From Myotis daubentonii (taxonomy: Eukaryota > Chordata > Mammalia > Chiroptera > Vespertilionidae), in contig NC_081844.1 in the NCBI RefSeq assembly GCF_963259705.1, positions 106,914,671-106,978,670 on the forward strand: a stretch of DNA of 64,000 nt, given 5' to 3'. Below, one piece after another: positions 10,307 through 22,085 of this stretch; within the stretch, counting starts at the first letter, position 1, and the number at the start of each line of letters is the position of its first letter. The notes beneath the pieces were generated by a model. That model ran no database searches and was not told the origin of the DNA. It saw only the letters and a program-made list of their open reading frames with translations. A program made the translations under genes and the position numbers.

Positions 10307-12289
10307 CCATGAGCAGAGGCCGGGAGGTGAGTGCAGGTGTGGCCATGCCCAGCGAAGGCTGGGTGTCCCGGGCAGTGTCCCGAAAGCCAGGCCGGGAAGG
10401 CGGAGGCCCAGCGTGTCCTCGGTGCATGGGGCGGGATGGAAGTCAGAATGGCTGTTTACCAGTGTTGCAGCTCCCCTCCTTCTAGGACGCGGTCGGACTG
10501 TTTCCTGCTCCGGGGAAGTCAGGGCTGACCACGTGACCTGGTGTGGCCTCTGGAAAGGGAGCGGAGGTGGTGAGCAGCCACCGCTGGGCAGGAGCGCTCG
10601 GACCGGTGCATCCTCCCACCGCGCTCCCCTTTTCCTCCGGCACCAGGGCCTCAACATTCGAGGTGCTGGCTGCTTCGTCCGCCTGGAACCCTGAGCAGCA
10701 AGAAGAAGTGGGTCAGTAAATATGGGCAAGACAGAGCCCCTGTGTTTTCAGCCAGGAGGGCTGTTTGTTACTGCAGCAGACCGTAGCTCTCCTGGCTGAC
10801 CGAGACAGAACACGCGGTGCACAGAGATGGCGTGAAATTGCCCCTCGTCCCTCATGAGAGCACTCCTCCCCTTTCGCCATCTGGCTCCCACCAGGAGTGA
10901 GTCCCCGTGTGGTGCCGGCCCGTCTGTGACACCTGCCCGGGGCCCCGCATGCTCCCTGTTGAACAGAGAGTGGGCCCGGGCTCCAGTTTCTGTTTTTAGC
11001 TGAAGTTTTATAGCATCGTTTTAAAGTGGAATTTAATGTCAGGGTTGCCTTCTATTTATGGCAAGGGATTATAGTGCTCCCTTTATGAGGGGGATATAAA
11101 ATATTTTAAAATGGTAAGTAAAGAAAGTGAGCCCGTTTAAAGATTTCTATAAAGCCAATAAAACACAGGTGGTTCGCACTTACGGCAGAAACCATAAGGA
11201 AGGCTTACGCGTGACTGACGCCAGGCAGTAGAGCGCGCACTACGCTGCAACCTCTTGCAGGGGGAAAGGGATCGGTCACGGCAAAAGGTTTAACCACAGC
11301 AGCAAACGCAGCCCCAATAATAATATTTCCAGGCTTCCCTCTGACCAGATGAAAGCTGCTGCTACTCAGTGTAATGCAGAGGGCACAAACACAGCCCTAA
11401 GTCCTCCTCCCGCCCCCGCCCACCCCGAGCCTGGGGCACAGTAGGTGCCTGGCGCACAGTAGGTGCCCAATGCACAGTAGGTGCCTGACCAGTATGTGCT
11501 GAATGAGCAATCAGTGAGCAGGACGTGGGCTGCAGTCTCAGGAAGGCCTTCGCTCTGCTGGGCCTGCAGAGAAGCTCCGTGAGCACATCCGGAGACAGGG
11601 CAGAGCACCAGCAAACAGCCTCAGAGAGTGAGGATCCTGGGTGTGGGGGAGGGGCAGGGAGCCCCCAGGCTGGGACTGCTTGCAAGGGGGAGGAGTCCCA
11701 GGTGATGGGGTGCCTGTGTGGTGGGGTGTTGGGAGGACAGTGGAGACAGACAGTTGTAATACGAGTGTTTAAACTGTTTGCATGAGATATGCCGATGCAC
11801 CCCCTCTTTCCGCTTCCCCCCAAAACGGGCACGTTTCACAGCTGCATTTGCACCGCCCAGCTCCGACTCGGTGTGGGGGCGGGGGGGAGGTGGCAGACGG
11901 GGAGGCTTGGGCTGCCCAGAGCCTTGGAAGTGTGAGTGGGAGGCAGTTCTGCACCATCTCAAGAACCCACGAGGCTGCAGCTGCTTCTGGTTACACGTGC
12001 GTGAGTGAGCAAGTGAATGAACGGCCATGATGGATGCACCGGGGATGGGCCATCCAGCTGCACCGAGGGCGGGGGGGGGGGGGGGGGCTGGAACAGACTG
12101 GCCACCACACTCGCCCTTCTGGCCCCTCCCCCTTGGGTATTCGGGCTCGTGATGGCTCTCACCAGCAGGATGGGGCGGACTGGCACAATGTCACTTCCAA
12201 GCCTGCATCTTGAAGGGCCATGGGGCTTCCTCCCTGTTGTCTAGGACACCTGCATGTTGAGCTTCCACCGCCGGTCTCGAGATAATCTA
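10307..12289. other. Intergenic, no gene seen
   Basis: Unique DNA. An 18-bp triplicated unit lies at 11429-11482. A G-run of about 16 lies near 12072-12087. The stretch at 10980-11220 is more A/T-rich than its flanks. No coding exon was recognised. Confidence 0.5.
11429..11482. repeat. Three-copy 18-bp tandem repeat
   Basis: Units start at 11429, 11447 and 11465 and share CACAGTAGGTGCC. A fourth decayed copy follows. The unit resembles the common MIR/L2 tail motif CACAGTAGGTGCT, so this looks like local expansion of an old SINE end. Confidence 0.85.
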
Positions 12290-12612
12290 CAGCGAACCCT
12301 GGAGCAGCACCAGTGCGAATGGCGCAGGTCAACGTGTACGTGGATTTTTCTCAGTGAATATGGTGCCGTGCGTGTGTTTTAGCTACTGCCCATGTACTTT
12401 CTCTTAGGGTTTTCTTTGAGCTTACCTCACGGTACGAATACAGCACATCATACATGTACAGGGTATGTGTTCACCGACTGTGCCTGTTCCGGCAATGCCC
12501 CCATGTCACAGTAGGCTGTTAGTAGTTACGTTCTGGGGGAGCCGAAAGTTACCCATGGATTTTCCTTTGCTGGGAGGGGTGCTGGGTGTCCCTAATCCCC
12601 TTGCCTGTGTTG
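12290..12612 (+). mobile_element. Tigger-type (TcMar) DNA transposon fossil
   Basis: It starts CAGCGAACCCTGGAGCAGCA (normally CAGTTGACCCTTGAACAACA) and keeps the order GTGGATTTTTCTCAGTGAATA, GAGCTTACCTCACGGTACGAA, ACAGTAGGCTGTTAGTAGTTA and GGAGCCGAAAGTTACCCATGG. This matches a short non-autonomous Tigger2-like copy. The right end is weak. Confidence 0.75.
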
Positions 12613-13411
12613 CTTGCTGACACACAAAAGCGTGTGAGCTGGTGCCACCTACAGGCGCGCTGTGGTGCTGCAGCCCAGCTCTATTGGGTGCTGCGTAGTC
12701 TCTTGGAGTTGAAGGTGACTCAGAGGTCGCCAAGGCCATTCTCACCCAAGGAGAAGCCCCTTCCCCACCCCCCGGGAGGGGTGAGCGGTTCGGTTCAAAC
12801 CCATGGGCTCAGCGGCCTCACCTCTCTCGGAGGCAGCAGGCCCAGTGGGGACTTCCTGTCCTTGCTTTGCTGCCTGCGATGCAGACTTTTAAATAAAGAA
12901 GTGGCTGCCCTCCGTGCGGGGAGGGTCGGACACATCAACAAGGTCAAGGTAGCTTCTGCGGAGCGTGTCCCGGGCGGGGCCAGCACTGGCCCTGCGGCAT
13001 CTCCTCATGCCTCATGGCAGTCACTCCCTCTGCGCCGGGGTGACGGGGAGGCCCCGCACGCCCAGCGGGTTGGCCCCAAGCCCCGCAGCAGGAAGAGGGG
13101 AAGCAGGGGCTGCAGCCCAGGGCCCCGAGCATCTCACCTGCGCCCATTTCTCCCCGTTGGCTTTTCTGGGAGAGCCGCCCGTCGGACAGCGAGTGGAGAG
13201 GATGCCTGTCCTCCGAGCGAGGACTCAGCGTGGTGTCTGACCGTCTGACCGCGGTCTCCGCCCTGCGACGGGTGGAGGGAACCTCCCCAGGGGTCAGCAA
13301 ATTTGCAGCGGAGGCTGGAGGACGGAGCCCCTGAGAGGCCTGGAGGGGACGGGCGGCTTCCCTCTGGAGAGGCTGGTACGTGGTCCACGCTTAGCTAGTG
13401 GCCTCTGTCCA

Positions 13412-13466
<55 letters not shown>

Positions 13467-15830
13467 CATATGCTCCCTGTCCCCTACCCGGTGGCCAGTG
13501 AGAGGCATTCTTCCCTCGTTTCTTCAGAGCGAGAGAGAAACAGTGCAAGAAACAGAGAGTGAAAGGGAGAGAGGCAGAAAGGGAAACCGAGGCAGGGCCC
13601 AGCAGCGGGCAATTTCCATGAAATTCCCAAGGGCGCTGGGGCAGGGCAGCGAGGGCGGGGCTGCCGGCGGCCTGTGCGGGAGAGCAGGCCCTCGGTGGAG
13701 GCTGGCCGCCCCCTCCTGACCCTCTCCCGGCAGCTGCGGGCAGGGCAGCGGGGAAGGACACGGCCCTGTGACAGAAACCGCGTTCTTTTCCTCCCGGGCT
13801 CCTGCTCATCCTCCGCCGCCAGGTCCCGGGCACGGGCGCTGGAACCCTGGTGCGGGGACGGGTGGGCGCGCACAGGAAGGAAACGCCCAGCGCCCGGCCA
13901 TCAGCCATCAAAAGCAATCCTGGCCTTTTCAGAGGCCGCCACCGCCGCGGCCAAGGCCAGGTCTTGCTGAAAAGCGGAAGGCGCGCAGGGCCGGGCCGCG
14001 GGGCAGAGCGGGCGCAGGGCCAGGCTCTCACGGAAGCTCCTGTTGGCCGGAGGGAAATGGCCCGGGGCCCCCTTCCCGCTGCCATCACGCCATCACGTTA
14101 CGGCTGTTTGTTTTGGTCATTCTGGGCACGCACCCCCTTGTTCCCTGCCCATGGCATGGGGGGGGGGGGGTGTTTATGGCACATGCGTGGCAGCTGCGCT
14201 AGTTTTTCTTTCATTCCACGCAGACGTCCCCCCAGTCCCTCTCAGGGTCACCCCTGGACGTAGTGACGCCCCGAGAGTCCTCTGGCTTTCACGTCCCAAC
14301 GGCGACTCGATGGTGACTGATGAGAGTTGGCGTGAAACGTTGGGGGTTCAAAAAAGCTAGGAAGAAAGTGCCGTCGGGGCGGTGATATGAAAGGGGCACA
14401 CCCTTCACACTTGTGGGGGCGGGGGGGGTAGGGAGGGAGCTGAACTTTGACGAGGTTGTTGCTGCCTCTCTGTCCCTGATGGAGGCGGTTCCCAACCATC
14501 GGGGGCTGTTCACGTGGGAAGGGAATGGGTATTGTCTGTCGTCAAGACAGAGAGCTGGGGGCCGCCTGCACAGGGATCGCGATGGCCCCCCAGTGTTCAA
14601 AATATGCATGTAGCACCCCCTTTGCCCAAGCTCTTAAGACCCCCACCAATGAAACCAGCCCACATTGGGAGGGATGGAGTCAGTCCTCAGAGAGGAGCCG
14701 TTTCAGGGGTGACAGAGTCCTGGTGGCACTTGAGGACCTGCTTCCAGTCACTCCCAGGGCCCAGAGCAGGGACCCCGAGAGGCTGACGAGCTGGGGCCTG
14801 CACGCCTCCAACACCTCCAGGACGTGTGGCCGTAGTGGCCCGGGGGTGTGCAGGGTGCAGCTTGCACAGCTGTACATGGCGACCCCCCAACCTGACAGGA
14901 CGCCTGCCCTTTCCTCAGCTCGCCTGGAGATACCCCAATACCCTGTTATTAAACTCACCCCCTTTTTTGCCAAATCCAGTAGGAACTGGATTTATGCCAT
15001 TTGAAGTAATTGGGATCTAAACAATGTGACATGGCTTGCTTGCAGCCACCAAGGAAACGCAGGCCCACTGTCCCTCCCTTCCCCGCCCCGTCCCTCTGGG
15101 GGCAGCAGGCAGGGCCCGGCTTGCTTTGCGATCCACTCTCATTTACTAGCCGTTCAGGGGTTCAGGGCGTCGGGGCAGGTGGCGGGGAGAGGAGTGAGGT
15201 CGAGTCTGCACCCCCAGGCCACTGCAGCCCTGGGGTGCCAGGCCTCACGGAGCTGCCAGGCCGCCCCATCCGGAAGACAAGTGAATGTGAACAATTTCCG
15301 GAAGGCCCTGGGCTGCTGGGGGAACAGCTGCTCAGCGGCTCCCCATGGTGTCAGGCTCACAGTTCCCAGGGGAGGGGCTGGGATGCTGCTGGAGCTGGTC
15401 AGGCCCGGGGGGGGGGGGGGGGGAGGCTGCCTCCAGCCCCTGGAAAGAGAGTGAGGAAGACTCTTGAAGGAACTTTGAGTTCCTAGTCCCTGCACCCACC
15501 CTCTCGGGGTTCCGAGTCTCCCGCGTGGAGTGGAGGACGTGTGATTGTCGGAACGAACAGTAATTAAAGGGCCCTTTTTAAGGGTTGGGGAGGAGGAACA
15601 TAGCAGTTCCTAGTGGGAAGACAGAGCGGGGAGAATTCAGCTTCGGGCCTTACCGTTAATTTATTCCCTAACTGTGGACCGTAAGGGCCTACCCTGCTTC
15701 TCCCTCCCCCTCTCCCCTGCTCGTCGCCCCATATGGTTACAGTGTAGTTTTGGCCTGATAAGCACTATGGAGTCTCCTGTACATGTTCATGTACGCCTCG
15801 TGGAGCTGAGGGTAGGAACGAGTCTTTTGT
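12613..15830. other. Intergenic, no gene seen
   Basis: GC-rich, with CpG-dense parts around 13600-14060. It includes the GA microsatellite at 13419-13460 and G-runs at about 14160-14170 and 15407-15422. The long overlapping frames here show no domain and look like composition effects. Confidence 0.5.
13419..13460. repeat. (GA)n microsatellite
   Basis: About 20 GA dinucleotides followed by CAGACACATA. Confidence 0.95.
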
Positions 15831-16060
15831 GTTTTTTTTTGTCTCGTTTATATTTTATTGATTTTTTTACAGAGAGGAAGGGAGAGGGATAGAGAGAGTC
15901 AGAAGCATCGATGAGAGAGAAACATTGATCAGCCGCCTCCTGCACACCCCCCACTGGGGATGTGCCCGCAACCTAGGTACATGCCCTTGACCGGAATTGA
16001 ACCTGGGACCCTTGAGTCCGTAGGCCGACGCTCTACCCACTGAGTCAAACCGGTTAGGGC
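15831..16060 (-). mobile_element. Ves SINE, antisense
   Basis: Read on the minus strand it has the tRNA-like head with TGACTCAGTGGGTAGAG and a degraded B box, the CT-rich body, and a T-rich (A-tail) end at left. A 12-bp target duplication CGAGTCTTTTGT flanks it (15819-15830 and 16061-16072). Confidence 0.9.
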
Positions 16061-16072
16061 CGAGTCTTTTGT

Positions 16073-17776
16073 TTTTCCTGGAATTAACCATTACCGTTTT
16101 ATTGTTGCTGCTGTTTCTGTGCTCAGTTTTCGATGAATTTATCAGTCATTCAGTCCCTAAATCTCAACCTCACCTTTCCGATAAAATCTCTGAGCCTCTC
16201 ACCCGCCCCGTGGGGGCTGCGTACCCTCTGCCCCGCGGGCAGCTGTCGGCCGGGCCTTAGTCCTCCACTGTTACCCAGAGCAGCTTCTTGCCCCGTCCTG
16301 CATGTCGGACTGGGTTAAACACTGTCCCCCCAAATCCATGTCTTTTCTGAAACCTTAGAGCGCGGCGTTACTTGGAAATAGGCTCCTTGTAGGTGTAATT
16401 AGTTCAGATGCGGGCATACATCTTGCACAAAGTTCTTAACTTCTATGTTCACGTGCTTTATTGTCAAGAGAGAGTTTCTGTTCTGGAGTGTTTTTGGTTT
16501 ATAGCCTCGCCTTCTTGCTTCCTGGGAGCCATGTCTGTCTGTCCTGCTCCCGCAGAGGCCGGCGGGACAGTGATTGGAGGTTCTCTTCTCCTCACATAGT
16601 TTGTTGCCTCTGCGTTGCTTTGATTTGCTTGTTTGGTCCTTGGTGTCCTGGTAGAGGCTGTGTGGTCGCCTGAAGGGGTGGCCTTCTGCCTGTGAACGTC
16701 ATTGTGGAGAGCTGGTCTCCCGATCAGACCCCCACCCCCGCACTCCCCCGGTCGGTGTTGTGCTGGGAGGAGGGGGGTGGCAGGGAGCCTGGGCTGTTAT
16801 ACTGAGTGGAGTGTATAGAGGCTTTGGGAATGGCTCCCTCTCTCTCTGAAGACATCGCCCGAATCCCACGGTGTTAGGGGGACTGTGCGGCCTGTAAAAC
16901 CGCCCTTCCTCTGGCCCTGGGGTGTCTGTCTCCGTTTCCATGATCCAGGACCCCAGGGGTCAGGGCTGCAGGAGTTAAGGGTCCTCCAGGCTGGAGGTCA
17001 GACTCAGAAAGAAGCCTCATGCTCCCGGAGGTGCTGGGAAGCAGCTGCGATTGGCCCATCTCACCCGCGGCACGCCGAGGGCACGGCACGCCGAGGGCCT
17101 GGAATGTTTCCTCAGACGAGGCGAGGCGGCTCTGACTCACAGGAATGAAGAGCCCCTTAATGCCCGGGCCCAGGAAGGTCCAAATGAATCGAGAACAAGG
17201 GGGACTCTCAGCTCAGGGGACACTCGGAAAAGTAGCAGTAATTACAGGGGGAGCCACGCGGGAGCCGCAGAGAGCAAGGCCTGTCCGAACGAGACCAAAG
17301 GAAGGGTTCTGTTTACCGACGTTTCATCTACGCTCTGCCTCCTCCCAGAAGGAATTTGAGGCGGGCACCTGGAGAGCGAACAAGATGCCAGCGCTCAGAC
17401 TTGCCCCCCGCGAGGCTTCTCCGCTGGGGCCACAGCCGCGGGCTGTTTTGCCAAGAGGAAAACCAGGCAGATCACAAACAAATCCCGGAACCCAGTCAGT
17501 GCCACGGGGCGGGGGGGCGGGGGGTGGTGCAGCCACTGTGTGCATCCCATGCACCGGAGAGAGACACCATCCGGGAGCTTCCTTTATGGCATCCTCTGGG
17601 AATGGAACTTTCCCACAGACGTGGCCATATTTGACTGACCCATCCCTCTGTTCCGTGCACTGAAATTCCACCATTAGCCGTCTTCCTGCAGCGGGCTGGA
17701 TGTATCGACGCGTCAGGTGGTTCCCACTGTGACAGCTGGTCCCGGAGTGGGTGTAGTTCGGGCGGAAGAGTTGAGA
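16073..17776. other. Intergenic, no gene seen
   Basis: Mostly unique sequence with short overlapping frames. A GGCACGCCGAGGGC repeat occurs twice at about 17069-17097. A CGGGGGGGCGG run lies near 17507-17525. No exon was recognised. Confidence 0.5.
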
Positions 17777-17784
17777 GTCTAGGC

Positions 17785-17998
17785 CAGCCATGGGCAAACT
17801 ACGGCCCGCAGGCCGGATCTGGCCCGTTTGAAATGAATAAAACTAAAAAAAAAAAAGACCGTACCCTTTTATGTAATGATGTTTACTTTGAATTTATATT
17901 AGTTCACACAGACACTCCATCCATGCTTTTGTTCCGGCCCTCCGGTCCAGTTTAAGAACCCATTGTGGCCGTCGAGTCAAAAAGTTTGCCCACCCCTG
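17785..17998. mobile_element. Non-autonomous hAT element with perfect 8-bp target duplication
   Basis: The 214-bp element starts CAGCCATGGGCAAACTACGG and ends AGTTTGCCCACCCCTG. The flanks are both GTCTAGGC (17777-17784 and 17999-18006). The ends are imperfect inverted repeats and the middle is A/T-rich with no coding capacity. It resembles the nhAT families that were recently active in Myotis and relatives. Confidence 0.85.
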
Positions 17999-18170
17999 GT
18001 CTAGGCTCTCTGCCCTCCTGGGGGAAAGGCGGGTGGGGGAGCTGGAGCCTGGGAAGTGGTGGACGGAGTGCCCAGGGGTCTGGGGCTCAGGGTGGGAATG
18101 ACTCAGTGACAAGAGAAGGTGCGCCAGTGTGTGAGAGCAAGAAACTACCTTTGTTATGCTTAGTCCTTTT

Positions 18171-18362
18171 TAAATTTTAAATAGGTTTGATTTCAGAGAG
18201 GAAGGGAGAGGGAGAGAGAGATAGAAACATCAATGAAGAGAGAGAATCATTGATCGGCTGCCTTCTGCACGCCCCATATCGGGGATCAAGCCCACAGCCC
18301 AGGCATGTGCCCTGACTGGTTCATAGGTCGATGCTCAACCACTGAGCCACACCAGCCAGGCC
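18171..18362 (-). mobile_element. Ves SINE, antisense
   Basis: The right end on the minus strand reads GGCCTGGCTGGTGTGGCTCA, the typical Ves head. ATGYTTAGTCCTTTT flanks it as a target duplication (18156-18170 and 18363-18377) with one mismatch. Confidence 0.9.
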
Positions 18363-18389
18363 ATGTTTAGTCCTTTTAAATGTCCTCTC

Positions 18390-18500
18390 TCCAACAACGC
18401 TGTGAGATCAGTGCTATTATTTCTCATTTCACTGAGGAGGACACCGAGGCTCAGAGAGGTGCAGCGAAGGGCCTACGGCACACAGCTGGGCAGGGAGAGT
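18390..18500 (-). mobile_element. MIR SINE fragment
   Basis: The blocks AACGCTGTGAGATCAGTGCT, ATTTCACTGAGGAGGACACC and GAGGCTCAGAGAGG follow the MIR core in antisense order. The fragment flanks the Ves insertion. Confidence 0.6.
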
Positions 18501-19202
18501 CCGGCCGTGGCCACAGGCTGGCCCCGCACCAGGCCATCCCAAGTCATGGCGGTGTTGCTCCTTCGCTTCTAGACGTCTGGGCCGTGTGACGCTGGGTGAC
18601 AGCAGAGGCTCACCCCGAAACTGGCTCAGAGCCCCGTGTCCCGCGGCCCAGCTGCCGCGATCGGACCCGGTGTGACAGAGTGCGCCCCGCCCGCACCCCC
18701 TTTCAAAAACGGAGAATGCCAGCAGCCACGCCTGCTGGGAGTGGGGTCTGGTTTGTGCCGGAAGCCGCCGTGTTTGCCAGTCCTGACCTCGGTCTGCCGT
18801 GGCGGAGACGCCGAAGGCTCCGAGACACGCGGTCGAGCCTGTTGGGCCCTCGGCGGCCCGCCCTGCTTCCCGGGGCAAGTGGCCTGGGTTTGGGGCAGAG
18901 TTTTGACCTGGTCAGCTTTTTGTTGTTTATGGGCCTGAATTTTTTTATTTTTTTAAGGTAAATACCAGTGTGAATTCCAGGGCACACACAGACTGCCCCG
19001 CATCATTCGCAGGTAAATTACAATGGGCATCACGGTGACGAGTGTCCTGGTGAGAAGCCCGCCGGACGTGGGCAGGTGGGGTGTTAGACACGAACTCGTT
19101 TAAAAGCCACTGAGACACGGTAAACGGGGTGAAGCCAAAGGCATGAACCCAGTTCTCGAGAGGGGAGGGGCAATAGAGCAAAAATAAAATGTAGGTATTC
19201 AG
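18501..19202. other. Intergenic, no gene seen
   Basis: GC-rich unique sequence, turning more A/T-rich after 18900. No feature recognised. Confidence 0.5.
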
Positions 19203-19403
19203 GCCCTGGCCGGTGTGGCCCAGTGGACAGAGCCCATGCCTGTGGACTGGAGGGTCCCAGGTTCGATTCCAGTCAAGGGAACATGCCTTGGTGCCGGCCG
19301 GATCTCCGTGCAGAGGCAACCAGTTGGTGCGTCTCTCACATTGACGCTTCTCTCTCTGTGTCTCTCCTCCTCCCTTCCACTCTCTAAAAATCAATGGAAA
19401 ACT
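19203..19403 (+). mobile_element. Ves SINE
   Basis: The head GCCCTGGCCGGTGTGGCCCA, a clear B box GGTTCGATTCCAGTC, and a tail ending CTCTCTAAAAATCAATGG are present. No clear target duplication was found. Confidence 0.85.
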
Positions 19404-19436
19404 ATCCTCTACTGAGGATTAACCAAAATACACATA

Positions 19437-19564
19437 CCAGAGGCCGGTGCACAAAATCCATGCAAGGGGCTCGGCCCTCACAGCCCCGGCTTCGTCCAGA
19501 AGGACATCTGGAAGGTCGTTTGGCGCCCAGGCTAATTAGCATATTGCGCTTTTATTATTATAGA
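19437..19564 (-). mobile_element. Short HeliBat-type Helitron fragment
   Basis: On the minus strand it starts TCTATAATAATAAAAGCGCA, followed by an ATATGCTAAT block. It ends with a hairpin TGCAT/GTGCA and CCGGCCTCTGG, where the last bases are CTGG in place of CTAG. At 128 bp it is a short internal-deletion form. Confidence 0.8.
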
Positions 19565-19679
19565 CATGTGTTCCGAATCCCGTAACCAGCAGGCACGTAA
19601 CAGTAGCCCCAAGCCGCCCTTGACTAGTGTCCTCCCTGCGCCGGCGCTGTTTTCCCTGCCAGGTGTCATTTCCTGGGAA

Positions 19680-19800
19680 TTAGCCAGACTGTCTGGGTCT
19701 GACTCTCAGCTTTGCCTTTACCAACTGCATGACCTAGGGCAGTGCGCTCACCCGCTCTGTGCCTCCACTTTCCTCATCTGTAAAATGGGGCTAACACTGG
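19680..19800 (+). mobile_element. MIR SINE fragment
   Basis: TGCATGACCTAGGGCAGTGC and CTTTCCTCATCTGTAAAATG are the hallmark MIR core blocks in sense orientation. Confidence 0.75.
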
Positions 19801-19939
19801 TCCCGCCCTCAGGGCCAGGTGGTGAGGGGCACGGGAGAGGAGCCTCACAAGGCGTGTGGCACAGATGTCGGCCTCCAGCTACCACTCGGGAACCACGAGC
19901 AGTTCTTACCTGTTGACGTGCACAGCTGGGCCAGCGAGG

Positions 19940-19982
19940 TGTTTTTTTTTGTTTTGTTTTGTTTTGTTTTGTTTTGTTTTTA
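19940..19982. repeat. (GTTTT)n short tandem repeat
   Basis: Seven or so GTTTT units after a T-run. Confidence 0.95.
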
Positions 19983-21049
19983 ACTCATTTGTGAATGCCT
20001 GCCATCAGCTCACAGGGGTTAGCACCACCCAAAGCCACACAGCGGGTTCGAGGCAGAGCCGGGCTCGAACTCGGACCTTCCCACCTGGGAAACTCACCCC
20101 GGTGAAGGACCAGGGGGGCGTGACTTCAGGCAGCGGGTGCTGGGAGGAGGCGAGGCGGCTCTGAGCAGCGGGCACTGCCTGCGGTTTCTCCTGGGGGTGG
20201 TGTGGGCCTTCTACTTCCCACAGGTCGTGAGAAGAGCATTGCTGTTCCCGTCAGATGGGTTGGTCTGAGAAGAATTCCGTTTTAGGAGACACTGTCCCTG
20301 TGGTCAGGAAAACACCTTGATGTTCCCGTTTGATTTGAAATGTGAGGCCCCCCTGGGCAGAGCCCGTGACGCTGTCCCCCCACTCCTCCTTCTAGGACAT
20401 ACTTTGTAAAATCCCCTTCATGCTGAAAGGAAATGAAATGCATCCACACACACAGTTCCCTCCCCGCAGTAATAGCTCGCCCTGTTTGTAATAGGAAAGA
20501 GAAGCAAAGTCATGTGTGATAAAATCACGTATGTGTCAATGCCGGACACGGGGGCGGGGCCACGCCGGGGGTATATTTGAAGTGATCAGACACATGCTCC
20601 GAGCACTAATAAATTAGTTTGGATTTCAGAGAAGTAGGACAATAATCAACTGAAGATTGTTGAAACGTCCTTCGTCGTTAGTAGTTTGAAATGAGTCGAC
20701 CACAGATGTATGTCTCCTTATAACATAGAATCATCTGGAAACGTAGACAGACACAGGTGTGTTATATGGGTTCCTCGTGCACCTCGAGTAGTTTTGCTGT
20801 CGCTGACGTGTTTTTTCTGAAACGGTGACTCACATGTTGGTAAAGTTCCAAATAAAACAAAGTACAATCTTCTCTAAATTTACACAGGAGTTACTTTCTG
20901 GGAAACTCAGTGTAAATGAAACTGAGCAAACAACACAAAACAAAACACGTTGTGTTTATGTGCAACGCTGAGCGAGGCTCCAGGTCAGGTCATCGCAAAC
21001 AGGTTTTTCACCTGCACAGACGTCTGATGGATCATGCAAAAGGCATGTG
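19983..21049. other. Intergenic, no gene seen
   Basis: Moderately A/T-rich from 20400 onwards. No exon or young transposon was recognised. Confidence 0.5.
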
Positions 21050-21460
21050 GGGCTGTAAATCAAAATGTGAAAGGTAAGACGGTAGCACTGCTAGAAGGAA
21101 ACAAAGGGGCAGGCAAAGATTACCTAGGACCAAAACCGATTCCCCTTACAGGAAAAGGTGATGGCTTTTACTATCCGGGAACGTCTGTAAGATTCTGTTT
21201 CACCCAATGACACCGTCAGGAGAACGTCACAGAATGGGAGGAGGTATCCGCGGCCCAGAAGTTCATCAAAGGAGTCGAATCTGGGATATATGAAGAGCTA
21301 TGAGTCGCTAAAAGAAAGGGCAGACAATCAACAGACAACTGGGCAGAAGGCTTGAGTGGACACTTCGCAGAGGAGGCCATGCAGATGGCCGTGACCACAG
21401 CGTGATACCACGCCACACCTCCATGTGGCTAGCATGCAGCAGACGGCACAGACGTGCGGC
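21050..21460 (+). mobile_element. Old L1 ORF2 3' fragment, broken
   Basis: The nucleotide order matches the end of L1 ORF2: AATGGGAGGAGGTATCCGC, AGGAGTCGAATCTGGGATAT, GAAGGCTTGAGTGGACACTT and AGATGGCCGTGACC, each several bases off from consensus. No long frame survives. The L1 ORF2 product is a reverse transcriptase; this copy is dead. Confidence 0.75.
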
Positions 21461-21699
21461 CCTTCCTTTCCTAGGACTGTTTTCCTCACATGTTCCTTCT
21501 TCCTGCGCTTGTGGTGGCAGCAGAACGGGGTGCCCCTGCAAGGCCCAAGTCCCCTGCGCCCCACGTCTTTCTCTTCAGCGTTAGAGTTCCCTGGTTTTCT
21601 AACTTATTGAGCATTACGTGCTAGGACTCTTTTAAAAAAGCCTGTGAGATGTGCTGACTCTCTTAATATTGGCCATGCTTCTTTTCCAAGTTTGCCTGC

Positions 21700-21835
21700 A
21701 AGTGTGGCCAGCAGATCTGCTATCACCTGGGAACTCACTAAAGAGGGCACAGTCTCAGGCGCCAGCCCAGACCTACTGAATCAGAAACTCGGGGGGCGGG
21801 GCCCGGCCATCGGTGTGCCCATGACCTTCAGGTGA
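21700..21835 (+). mobile_element. MER5A-like hAT-Charlie fossil
   Basis: The blocks TCACCTGGGAACTCACTA, CCAGACCTACTGAATCAGAA and CTTCAGGTGACTTTG follow the MER5A consensus order. The terminal repeats are lost. Confidence 0.65.
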
Positions 21836-21884
21836 CTTTGTGGCCTCTTTCCCCCATGGGCTCAGCTGCCCTGCGCAGTGATGA

Positions 21885-22085
21885 ATGATAATCATCGCTG
21901 ACACTTACTTGGCTCTTACTGTGTGCCAGGCGCTGGCTAAGGGCTTTCAAACAGATGGTCTCCCTGATTTCCAAAGCGTTCTAGGAGGCCTTTAATCTCT
22001 CCATCTTACAGGCAAGGAAGCTAAGGCACGGGAAGATTAAGCGACTGTTCAGGGTCACCCCGGCTTGAACTCAAAGTGTCCACCT
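21885..22085 (-). mobile_element. MIR SINE fossil
   Basis: The blocks TACTGTGTGCCAGGCGCTGG, ATCTTACAGGCAAGGAAGCT and a GGCTTGAACTC end match MIR in antisense orientation. Confidence 0.75.

Noticed and set aside
13294..14088. 264-codon minus frame with a Ser/Leu run
   Set aside because: It crosses the GA microsatellite, which supplies the Ser/Leu repeat. No domain.
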